DNA of 64,000 bases. It comes from Anoplolepis gracilipes. Its lineage: Eukaryota > Arthropoda > Insecta > Hymenoptera > Formicidae. The translations under genes were made by a program, and so were the position numbers. Position 1 is the stretch's first letter. Each line of letters starts with the position of its first letter. The notes under the pieces were generated by a model. It was not told the DNA's origin, ran no database searches, and saw only the letters and a program-made list of their open reading frames with translations. Shown here one piece after another: positions 51,551 through 64,000 of this stretch. The DNA lies in NCBI RefSeq assembly GCF_047496725.1, contig NC_132970.1, positions 23,896,001-23,960,000 on the forward strand, read 5' to 3'.

Positions 51551-52154
51551 TTGTAAATTATTTGTCCGTCACGATGTGTGTAAAAGCTTCCGGGCATACC
51601 AAGAAGTCGTAATGCTCAATCGTCCGTCCAAGAGCGCCCGCGCGTAAATCTCTTGCACGCGATATACGGAAGTCACGAGTCTATAAATGCCGTCAAAGGA
51701 AGAGAAGGAGGGGAGGAGGGTGACAGAACCGCTGAAAAGAAGTTTCGAAAGAAGCCGAAGCAAGGGTACGGAGGGAGGAGGGAAACATCGACTGCGTGAC
51801 GAGCGGGGACAGTCAGTCGTGTGCGCGGCAGATCTGTGCTCGCGCGTGAGCGTGCGAGCGTGCGAGCGTGCGAGAACGAAACGGGGCGACGCGACGCGAC
51901 GCGACGCGGCGGGAGCGAGAAAGGGAGAAGAGCGGGAGGAAGATGCTACCGCACGTATACATCCGACAACAAAAAGGGATCAATCCGCTGCTGGGTCGGA
52001 GGAAACATAAATCGTGGCGGCGAGACAGTTTTGGAGGACGAACGGCAAGCGCGGGCCCGGAGAAGTAGCGGTGTGATACAAACAAGATCCACTCGGCGAC
52101 ACGAGGCGGTAAATATATCGGGCGCGGCGAGGAAAAGACGGAATAAGTCCATAA

Positions 52155-52189
<35 letters not shown>

Positions 52190-52217
52190 TAAAGAAAGAA
52201 AGAAAGAAAGAAAGAAA
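52155..52217 (+). repeat. (GA)n followed by (GAAA)n
   Basis: GA units to about 52189, then AAAG/AAGA repeats. Confidence 0.96.
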
Positions 52218-52564
52218 AAGTGAGAGAAAGGGAAGAGGAAGGGGAAGGGGCGGAGGGAATATATTGGGCGAACAAGGAGGGAAGGGCTGGAGGAACAGAC
52301 TCCGCGATACAATGAAGCGGGAAAGAGTCGATGCGAGAGAGCATCCGCGGCATCCCACTGCGAGGAGCCTTCCTCTTCGCTTTCCCCTTCCCGCACCTTC
52401 TCGTCATTCCCCTGCTCTCCCTGCAGAGAACGTTTTATTTCGCGACGAGACACGATTGAGAGACAAGTGACCACATCGAACTGTCGTATTTCAGGCTGTC
52501 ACCTGTCGAGGAGCGACGGGTTCCTCGCGTAGAAGTAACGCGATAGCAACGAAAGGAGTAAGCG

Positions 52565-52663
52565 AGAGAGAGAGAGAGAGAGAGAAAGAATGAGAAAGAG
52601 ATGGCTTCTTAGCGCCCGTGCAAAAATAGCGCAACCATCTCTCCTCGCGTTTGTTTCTTCTCC

Positions 52664-52699
<36 letters not shown>
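52565..52699. repeat. (GA)n and (CT)n pair
   Basis: A GA tract (52565-52586) and a CT tract (52671-52699) lie about 85 bases apart in opposite sense and could form a hairpin. Confidence 0.93.
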
Positions 52700-52701
<2 letters not shown>

Positions 52702-53479
52702 GTCTCTCTTTCTTCGTGTCCTCCTCGGTGAACGTCTCCGAGCGAAGACTTTACGGCCACCGTGAAGACGCGAGACTGGGCGGCCCATTAACAATAAGTA
52801 TGCCACATTTTCATGATGATGCCATCACGGCTCTCTCGTTGTCGTTATCATCCGTAGACGCATGATGAAAACTTCGTCGAGCCTAATTGCTACCGTTCGC
52901 ACGATACTTACCTTGTATAAGCTATAACCGAGTAGCAGCCTGCGGATACACGGAAACGAAATTTACGACTTAATGAAGCAATTGGATATTCGTCGAAATG
53001 TCTTTATAGCACGAAAAATTGTAAAAATATTTTTTGAAAATAAATTTTACACTTGAATTGCTTTTTATAATAAACGATAAAAATCGAATATTTTAAAACT
53101 AAGATTGTATTTAATGATGATTATGACTTGTACATACATTGTATAGATAAATTTTGTAATATTGAAAATAGCTACATTGATAATAGAGTAGTAAATTAAA
53201 TAAAGGTAACAGTAAGAGACTAATAAGCACACACACATACTACATACACGTATCCATATATGGAGACAAAACTAATGGCGAAAAGATTAAAATAGAATTT
53301 CAAAATTTATTGCGAGAGGTCACAACAACGTGTAACTAAATATTAAAATTTAAACAATTCTTATTTAAAATTTATCTTTCGATATATTTAAAGCAATCGC
53401 AGTTAAAGTCACAGGACATGCAGTGAAATTGTAGAAAGAGGAAGGACAGAGGATAATAGGTTAAAGAGAGCGACGAGGA

Positions 53480-53480
<1 letters not shown>

Positions 53481-53514
<34 letters not shown>
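53481..53514 (+). repeat. (GA)n
   Basis: GA tract about 370 bases before the AC/CT compound repeat. Confidence 0.96.
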
Positions 53515-53517
<3 letters not shown>

Positions 53518-53845
53518 CAAGAACTTGCTCGGGGTCAGTGCCTCGGCTGTCCGTCAAGCGGTCACCTCGCGCGCGTCCACTCCTGCGAATAGTTTTGCTC
53601 TCTTTCTCTCCTACCACCTCGCTTCTTAAAGCCTCGTCCACACCAACCTCGCGGGACAGAAAGCTCGCGAGAACGAGCTCTCGTCGAGATCAAGGCGAGT
53701 TCTGCCTGCCTTAATGGAGACACGTTCGCACGAGCTGCCTCTCACGGCGGCAAAACCGATTTATCTGCGCCCACGTTTCTTCTCAGCCTCCCTTCTGTTT
53801 CCTTCTACCCGCAGTCGAGATCCTCTTCGTAACCGAGTTTGTCCC

Positions 53846-53849
<4 letters not shown>

Positions 53850-53932
<83 letters not shown>
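53850..53932 (+). repeat. Compound (AC)n(CT)n
   Basis: AC units (53850-53882) are followed directly by about 22 CT units (53888-53932). Confidence 0.97.
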
Positions 53933-53934
<2 letters not shown>

Positions 53935-54311
53935 GCTCCGCTAGTGACTCTTTTGCCGTCGCACTCTCGCGCGGACCCTCGTGTTCGCGTACATCGAGGA
54001 TCGTGTCTTACACGAGAATATTTCACTTTTCCGTGTTACCACGGCGAGAAAAACGAAGGGTCGTCCCGTATCAGCTTCGAGGGTGGAAGGGATGCCAACG
54101 AGACGTGGAAAAATTCGATTCGCGAGAATCGAATCCGCTGTTTATAAAACGATAACACTCCATTCACCTAGATATAACAAAGAATGATATACAGTTCATC
54201 ATTAAATGTAGTAACAGGTGGTAACAAGTAAATGTTGTGTTAAGTATTAATGGATTAATGTAATGGATTAGAAAACTAACGTTTCGGCAAAAATAATTGA
54301 AGCTGTTAGTA

Positions 54312-54857
54312 TTAGGTTGTTGTAAAAATAATCGCGTTTTCTGATTTTCCAAATAATTGATGCAAATGTCGAACAACTGTTGAATGATCAACGTTTAATT
54401 ATGCAATCTCTCGAGTTGTTTTGTGTGGGTCCGCTTCAATAATGGCTCTCAATTGATTGTCGTCAATCGCAAAAAGACGTCTGCGATTCTTCTTCAAGAC
54501 TCTCGTCTGTTACGAAATTTTTAAAACCAATGCTGAGCTGTACGTTCGTTGGCAGTCCCCTGGCCAAAAGTTTGGTTGATATTGCGACCAGTTTTCGCTG
54601 CTTTACCATTTTAAACTCATACAATAAAATCGCTTGAATTTGTTTTTTTTTTCTTCATTTTTAAAATATACAAGAATAAATAGTGAAAAGCACCATCATT
54701 AATATAAATCAATAGAAATGATTTTGACCTTTAAAATTTATATTATTAACAATTATGAACATAATTAAACAAAAGTTTATTTAATTATGTTCATCTTTAT
54801 TCAAAATAAGCAAAATTTAAAATAATAAACAGCGCAATTATTTTTGCAACAACCTAA
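54312..54857 (-). mobile_element. Internally deleted mariner element (cecropia/Hsmar1-like TIRs)
   Basis: A 546 bp element is bounded by 25 bp terminal inverted repeats (54312-54336 and 54833-54857) that match at 23 of 25 positions and begin TTAGGTTGTTG. It is flanked on both sides by TA (54310-54311 and 54858-54859), the target duplication expected of Tc1/mariner. The end sequence closely resembles the Hsmar1/MADE1 (cecropia subfamily) terminus, from family knowledge. The element reads on the minus strand: about 190 bp of AT-rich leader, then decayed N-terminal transposase code, then directly the far TIR. The central and C-terminal transposase, including the DDD catalytic core, is missing, so the copy cannot make transposase and could only move if helped in trans. 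The leader holds a perfect 15 bp stem-loop (54755-54794). A full mariner is about 1.3 kb, so more than half is deleted. Confidence 0.86.
54345..54639 (-). pseudogene. Mariner transposase, N-terminal DNA-binding part only, frameshifted
   Basis: Minus-strand translation gives pieces of the paired helix-turn-helix region of a mariner transposase, spread over several frames. The first is AILLYEFK near 54610-54633. The next is NINQTFGQGTANERTAQHWF at about 54510-54570, followed by an in-frame stop. The last is DDNQLRAIIEADPHKTTREI at about 54400-54470, again followed by a stop, then a further stretch with HSTVVRHL just before the TIR. These words match the conserved N-terminal helices of mariner transposases (family knowledge). 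At least two frame changes and two stop codons separate them. The linker and the DDD catalytic domain are absent because the element is deleted from here to its end. This is a dead gene fragment, with no sign of host co-option. Confidence 0.82.
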
Positions 54858-54859
54858 TA

Positions 54860-58416
<3,557 letters not shown>

Positions 58417-58993
58417 GTAAGGGGGCGAGGAGGGTTTGTGCTCTCAACCGCCGGCAGCAGGACGGTCGTGAGTGCCGGTACGCTGCCGGCGACAGTGAAT
58501 GACTGCACTGCACGTGACACGAGACTGACAGGTTTATGCGAGCGCGCGTGTGGGAACATAAAAGGGAACACGTAGCTAGCTGCCTGCCTGCCCGTGATGT
58601 ACGTCTGTTTGTGTAAGTGACACGGAGTGAGTGAGTGACACGTCTCTCTCCCTGGCAAGTCGCCCCCTCCTCCCTCTCCCCCTCCCCCTCCCTGCCCCCG
58701 CACCCCTCTCTCTTACGCGACCCCATCTCGCGCTCCTCGCACCCCTTGCCCGTCCTCTCTCCCTCTCAGAGAACGTTCGTATGCGCGCTCGTAGGAACGC
58801 GGACTTCGACGGGGACCTTCTCTTCTACCCCTCTCTTCTACCAACATCCACGCTAGTTCTCGCGTCTCTCGGTCTTTGTTGACTGTCGCGCGCTGACGTC
58901 ATGCTGCCGCCTGCACTTGACGCCGCCACGAGACTGCAAAGAGGACCGACGACCGACGCGAGCGATCTCGCTGCTTCCGATTCTAAAATCAAA

Positions 58994-59028
58994 ATGCCGG
59001 CCACCAATTCGAATACCGTCGTGGCGTG
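58994..59028 (+). CDS. Candidate first coding exon (hypothesis)
   Basis: The ATG at 58994 lies in CAAAATG, the insect consensus start context. It opens MPATNSNTVVA and then meets a donor-like TG|GTAAAG at 59029, just as GC-rich sequence gives way to AT-rich intron-like DNA. Upstream, the GC-rich patch starts right after a good acceptor (pyrimidine-rich tract ending TATCAG at 58411-58416). An exon of 58417-59028 with a long 5' UTR would fit. Against it: several upstream ATGs lie in that span, the reading frame stops (TAA) if the donor is not used, and the next exon was not identified. The product is unknown. Confidence 0.2.
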
Positions 59029-60261
59029 GTAAAGATATTTAAATCTTATCTATCTTGGCACTTGTGAGATTTCGCGTCTTTAATTATTAATTTACCGTTT
59101 ATAATAATTGAGAGTTGGATAAAATTGGATTATTCTGGTATAGAAATGTATTGAGAGAGAATTAAAGTTTAGTTTTATACGTATCATTATATATAAAATA
59201 TACTCTTTATAGTGTCATTATAAGCTGCAACACCAACATTCATCAAGTATTCAATGCCTCGGTTACTTTAGTAAATTTTTATATAAACGCTGAAATTTTT
59301 CGTTTGTTTATTTAATGTCTAAATAATTTTATTTTCATTATTATAAAAGCAGATTATAGATGTAAACCTTGTATTTACGAGCACCCATCAAAATATTGCA
59401 AAGTATAAAGGCAAGCGATGACACAGAAGACTCGTATTTACGGATGCTGAGATGGTTATACGATGACAGGATATTATCCTCGTTGAAATCCATCGAGCGG
59501 GCGAGGAAAGCTGGCCGTCCGTACCGCGGTACGCCTTAAATGCGTTTCGACGATGCGTTTACGACTCCGCAGGATCGCAACGTCCGCGTAACTCGCGCGG
59601 CATGCGTCCCTGATGTCAATTCGCATTACCCTTTCTCACGTTAATGAACGGCCGACGAAACACTCGTCTCGACGGTGTACACGCTTTCCTGGAATGTCCT
59701 CTCACGTCTTGACGACCAATTAGCGTTTCGCAAAAGTGCAACACAGACGACGAGGGACGCGAGCGCTCTTCGCCAGGTGGTTCACCCTTGCCAGCATTAA
59801 AAGATCTTGCTCGAGTATCCATGTTCGTGCGGCCAATTATCGACGCGCGAAACTGATAATTATAGTAACTGTCAGTCGAGCCTGATCTACGATCCGCGAG
59901 TATGATTTTTCTCAGTACAATATAAATATGCGACAATTGTAAATCAACATCGACAGAAATAGAAATCGGTAAATCGTGTCTGTATTTATAGTAGCGTGAT
60001 ATATAATTTTTGAATACACTCGAACGTTAATGAGTTGTAAAACATTGCGATACGTAATTTTTATTATACTGAAGGTTAACGGAAATGAATGGGTATCGCG
60101 ATATAATAAAATTATAATAGAAAAAAAAAACCAATGCAGTAAGTACTCGTGTCAAGTGATGCATATCGCGTGCCGCTGAAATACTCTTATTATATATGTA
60201 TTTACAATACATGTAAATACTTTAATGAATTTTTATTTTATACTTTTTGTTAGTTTAAATG

Positions 60262-60262
<1 letters not shown>

Positions 60263-60310
<48 letters not shown>
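60263..60310. repeat. (TA)n
   Basis: About 24 TA units. Confidence 0.97.
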
Positions 60311-60314
<4 letters not shown>

Positions 60315-61028
60315 CGTAATACTAAACCGATTCATACAAAATTAATCAAGTATCCTTTATCATAGATTTTTAAAAATTCTGCTCAATGTTTGATATATTT
60401 TTGGATTAAAATAGCTGAGAAGAAAAAAACACATTTGACACAAACTTTGATATAAGCGTTACATGTTTGTTCGAGAAAAGAAAAATTTAACGTATCGAAA
60501 GTTTAAAGTAGCTAAGAAATGTAAAATTTTCAATGCCGGCGACGTCGTTAATTTCGATACTGCCACACATTCGTCTACTGCAAATACTCGTCTACTGTCG
60601 AGATAAAGAAGGTGGAAGTCGGCAGTGACAACTTGTTTTCCTACATCGCTACACTCCGAGCAGATTTACTTTACCTTTATTTCTCGGTGCGGTCGCTGTC
60701 GGCGGAAACGGCCCGCGGAACGTCCGCTACGGTGTATTCTTCCTACGTTTCATAATTATGTTTTTATCTAAGCTGCATCTGCAAAATTGCGCTTGGCGCG
60801 AACGGAATTTTAACGTGGCAGACGTGCGGGCTCGCGCGATACGCGTGATTAAACACATTCGCGAGATAATGGCCGGATTTTAATTAAGCGAAGACAATTA
60901 GCTTTTTCAATTGTCGCGCGAATTCGTGCGGAGGATCGAAAGCGCGGAAACCAGAAGCGAGTAGGACAGCGAAGGGCGAGAGGGAAGGGAGAGCGGGGAG
61001 GGGGAGGGGGAGGAAAATTGGGAAAAAG

Positions 61029-61029
<1 letters not shown>

Positions 61030-61062
<33 letters not shown>
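61030..61062 (+). repeat. (GA)n
   Basis: GA tract preceded by a G-rich GGGGGA run (about 60995-61015). Confidence 0.96.
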
Positions 61063-62923
61063 AGGAGACGAGAGGTCGAAAGCTCGGCAATGCTGAAATT
61101 TACGCAACGGCAACCAGCGACCTTTCCTTTACTTCCATCTAATTCAAAACTATAAATCGAGGGCGTCTGTTGTATGTATGACGGCGGGCTGGCGTGAACC
61201 TACGAGAGCTTGGAGAACGTACGAGCGGTGGAGAGAGAAAGAAAACCGGCGGCGGCGACGGAAAGGAGAGGAGAACGAGAAAGAGTGGCAGCAAGAGAGA
61301 GAGAGAAAATAGGGCCGGGGAGAGAGCGAGGAGAGGGCCTGCAGAGCCAGAGTAACGTAACAGATGCTGCACAATAAACACCTCCCGTCACTTCGCTCCA
61401 TAAATCGCGCGGCGGGCTCCTAGAAGAAACATTCAACCTCCATCTACTCCTCATCCTCCTTCCGAACCCAGCCACCATCCCAGACATCCCCCGTCTTTCG
61501 TGCCAACACGTCGCAGCGTGTTCATCCATGGATAGCACGAATCGCGTTAAAGCCCCAGAGGACGGAGGTAAATCGCCAACTAGCGATTTTCTGTATCTTC
61601 CTATGGTGTTATAGGATCGTGCGTATCCACAACGGTCACGCCTTTCGCGCCTCTTTGCTTTCGTTTATGTAAATTGGTAATATCAATTTTCATTCTTTAG
61701 ATATAATTATCAAAATGTCGAATCAGTTGCGATTTAATTTCTCATTTAATTACATACATCGTGGAAATGCAGAATTAAATTTTTGCCGTTAATATGCCGT
61801 ATATTGTTTTCATTAAAACCGTCCGAGCCTTAACATTTCATTTTGCGACAAGACAATTTATAGATTTTTAATAAAATTTTTACACCTGTATACTCTTACA
61901 TAATTGTAAAAGCTTTATATTTACTCTTGTGTGACACTATAAAATGAAAGAAAATTATTTTCGTCAAATGCACAAGGCACAATTTATATAACAAGACTTT
62001 GAAATTTAAAAAGATACATACTTCTCTCTCTCTTTCTTAATAAATTATTACATATTAGTATTTCTTTTGTTTAATCCTACATACTTTGTATAAAAATAAA
62101 TTTGCTTCTTATATATTTATATTGCCTGTTATATTTGTTTTTAGTGCCATTAAAGTTGGATTAAGAATAAGTAGTGCAAGCAACGCGGCAATGCGCGAGT
62201 ATTTGATGTTTAAAAACTTCAAACACGTCGCATATACGTAAAAGAACGGAGAGAATGGAACAACCATTTTGATTAGGAGTTCATTAATTTATTTTCTCGC
62301 TTTCAACGAGCTTGCTAACTTCCTCCTTTGCACTTTTTTTGCTCGTGTTTTTTTTACGATTCCTTTCCTTTTTTTTTCTTTCTCTCTCTTTCTCCATCTC
62401 TCTTTCGTTTACCAATCTTCAACTTCGTCTTCCCACCTTCTTCGTGGATCTCAAAGTAGGGCGCTTGAGGTGAGGGCTGGTGAGCGCAAGCAGGGTTGTC
62501 GGCCACAAGATTTACAAGAGCGGGGGCCTCGAGGGTTACGACTCGTTATTATATGCTTTAATTACAGCTCGCGGTAATGAACTATGTTTAACCGTAACGT
62601 GGTAGGCTTGGCAATAAATTAACGGCGTGGAAAATACTAAATCACAACTTTGCCGATGCTGCCGAGTAGATAATCGGACGCCAAAACAACTGTATACGAA
62701 TATGACGCCCACAATGAACGCATCTATATTATGCGAATGCGCAAAGCACGTTTGTGTGTTGCGTTATTTCGGAGTCAAAATTATCTGACATGCAAATGGA
62801 TAATAATGCGACTGAGAAATTGAAGGAATAAAAGTCAACCGTCATCTTATTCTTGTAGCTCGCAATCTAATCGGTTAACTGAGTGGACACTCTTGTGTCT
62901 TGAAGAACCGTAAAGAAATAGAA

Positions 62924-62928
<5 letters not shown>

Positions 62929-62961
<33 letters not shown>

Positions 62962-62975
62962 GCGGGGGGGAGGGA
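62929..62975 (+). repeat. (GA)n followed by G-rich run
   Basis: GA units to 62958, then a GGGGGCGGGGGGGAGGG run. Confidence 0.96.
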
Positions 62976-64000
62976 GAGAGACAGAGAATCTGACATCCCG
63001 AAGAAAGGGGAGGTTACCGAGTCAGAATTTATCGGTCTCTAATTAAAGACCGCGTTACCATCGGAAGGAGGGCGCGATTCCGTGCAGCGATTCGAATTAA
63101 ACCCTCAATTCCGGATAAGGAATATAGTCTCCAACCTGCGCCATCACCTATATAGACGCCTCTTGTTTTCCTGAGTCTTCATCAGCCATTTGTCTCTCTA
63201 CGCAACCCGCCTTAAGCCGTTCGACCTCCGTAATGCTACGTAGCAATTAGAGATATCTGTGCATCTCGTGAGTCGCGCAAAAATAGAGTCATATCGCAAG
63301 AATATATACGCGTAATAAAATTTTATTCTTAAAAATGTAACATTGCGGTATATCAAGTACTTTACTTGCGAGAAATTTAAGAGTACGTATACCTAGCGTC
63401 GTAAGAGATGGACAAAAGTATATAAATTGAATACGTATATAAATTGAAACTAAAGCGATGCGTAAAGTTAATTTTTGTTTTCGCAAAGAAGGTGTAATTT
63501 TATTTTTATATTTTATAATTTATTGCGATTCAATTTTGCATTTCCTTTTACAATTCGTAGCGTGTCGACTTACGGCATAACGTAAAAAACGCGTTAAACG
63601 TCGTAAGACTAAACTTTTACGTCGTTTATAAGACCAAACGTCTTTCAGAGGACATCATACGTTATATCCTCGTTAGCGAGGCACGCGTCAATTGGGATTT
63701 ATGCGTTTGGAATTGCGCAGCTCGCTCGCGACGAGTTCTGACTCTCACATTCGTTTGCTCGTTGTCGTAAGGACTGAATTCCTCCGTTATGCTACTTTGA
63801 AAACGAGACTTTAAGAGGATCCGGAGAGAAACGCGTCGCCCGCGCCCTCGACGAACGTTGCTCTCGAAACAATTTCGACATCGCCCATTACTTTGAATTT
63901 AATGTTTAATGCAATCGCAATATAGTACGTAATGTGGAAGAATGTCGTTGCGCGAGGAACAGCATCCCGCTTCGTCCTCCCCTTCGCCCCCTCTTGGGTA

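Larger units (their letters stand above)
51551..54309. other. No gene recognised
   Basis: GC- and purine-rich at 51.6-52.9 kb with several GA/CT tracts, a TATAAAT at 51682 and a TCAGTC initiator-like word at 51813 that do not share a proper spacing. AT-rich at 52.95-53.45 kb, then GC-rich to 54.15 kb. Confidence 0.58.
59029..64000. other. No gene recognised
   Basis: If the 58.4-59.0 kb exon is real, this would begin its first intron. AT-rich DNA surrounds islands at 59.45-59.9, 60.55-61.6, 62.4-62.7, 63.0-63.25 and 63.55-64.0 kb. An ATG followed by 13 codons and a donor-like GAG|GTAAAT lies at 61528-61567. Confidence 0.55.

Noticed and set aside
51813..52474. 160-180 codon frames on both strands around a GA/GAAA tract
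   Set aside because: These are translations of microsatellite and purine-rich DNA. Several overlapping frames are open at once, so length carries no weight.

Overview
This 64 kb window looks like nuclear, non-coding DNA from an insect, most likely a hymenopteran and plausibly an ant. The host group is inferred from four things: an AT-rich/GC-rich mosaic, CpG-rich islands with no CpG depletion, very dense dinucleotide microsatellites ((GA)n/(CT)n, (CA)n, (TA)n), and a cecropia/Hsmar1-type mariner relic. No protein-coding gene, tRNA, rRNA or CRISPR array could be recognised with confidence. The long open frames are mostly translated simple repeats, GC-rich sequence with few stop codons, or frames with no ATG. 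The window is best read as intergenic and/or intronic DNA, perhaps around a gene with very long introns.

Layout. From 1 to about 10.8 kb there are alternating AT-rich stretches and short GC-rich islands, with a 535 bp terminal-inverted-repeat (TIR) element at 6.27-6.80 kb and two splice-site-bounded micro-exon candidates (4.59 and 7.30 kb). At 10.6-11.4 kb a GC-rich island has a TATA box and a long CT tract ending in an acceptor-like AG. At 13.66-14.43 kb broken minus-strand reading frames of natural-looking composition may be the relic of a captured gene. Mixed sequence follows to 25 kb, then a block of repeated AAGCTT/CTTTGAAA words (24.93-25.64 kb). GC-rich island sequence rich in GA/CT repeats covers 26.3-31.6 kb, and a very AT-rich stretch covers 31.9-33.7 kb. 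The largest GC-rich domain is 40.5-46.5 kb and includes a ten-copy heptamer array. A 1.06 kb TIR element lies at 48.79-49.85 kb, a long foldback (hairpin) element at 51.06-51.55 kb, and the mariner relic at 54.31-54.86 kb. A 205 bp compound (AC)(AT)(GT)(AC) repeat is at 57.62-57.83 kb. A GC-rich island at 58.4-59.0 kb holds the best candidate first coding exon in the window. The rest, to 64 kb, is mixed.

The only features whose identity is clear from the sequence are the mobile-element relics and the repeats. The mariner has matching TIRs, a TA target duplication and a decayed N-terminal transposase domain. The two 'TAGGGTAAA' elements and the foldback element are structurally convincing but I cannot assign them to a named family. 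Everything offered as an exon or promoter is a hypothesis from splice and start-codon signals and would need RNA evidence. No genes were found that could be described as working together.
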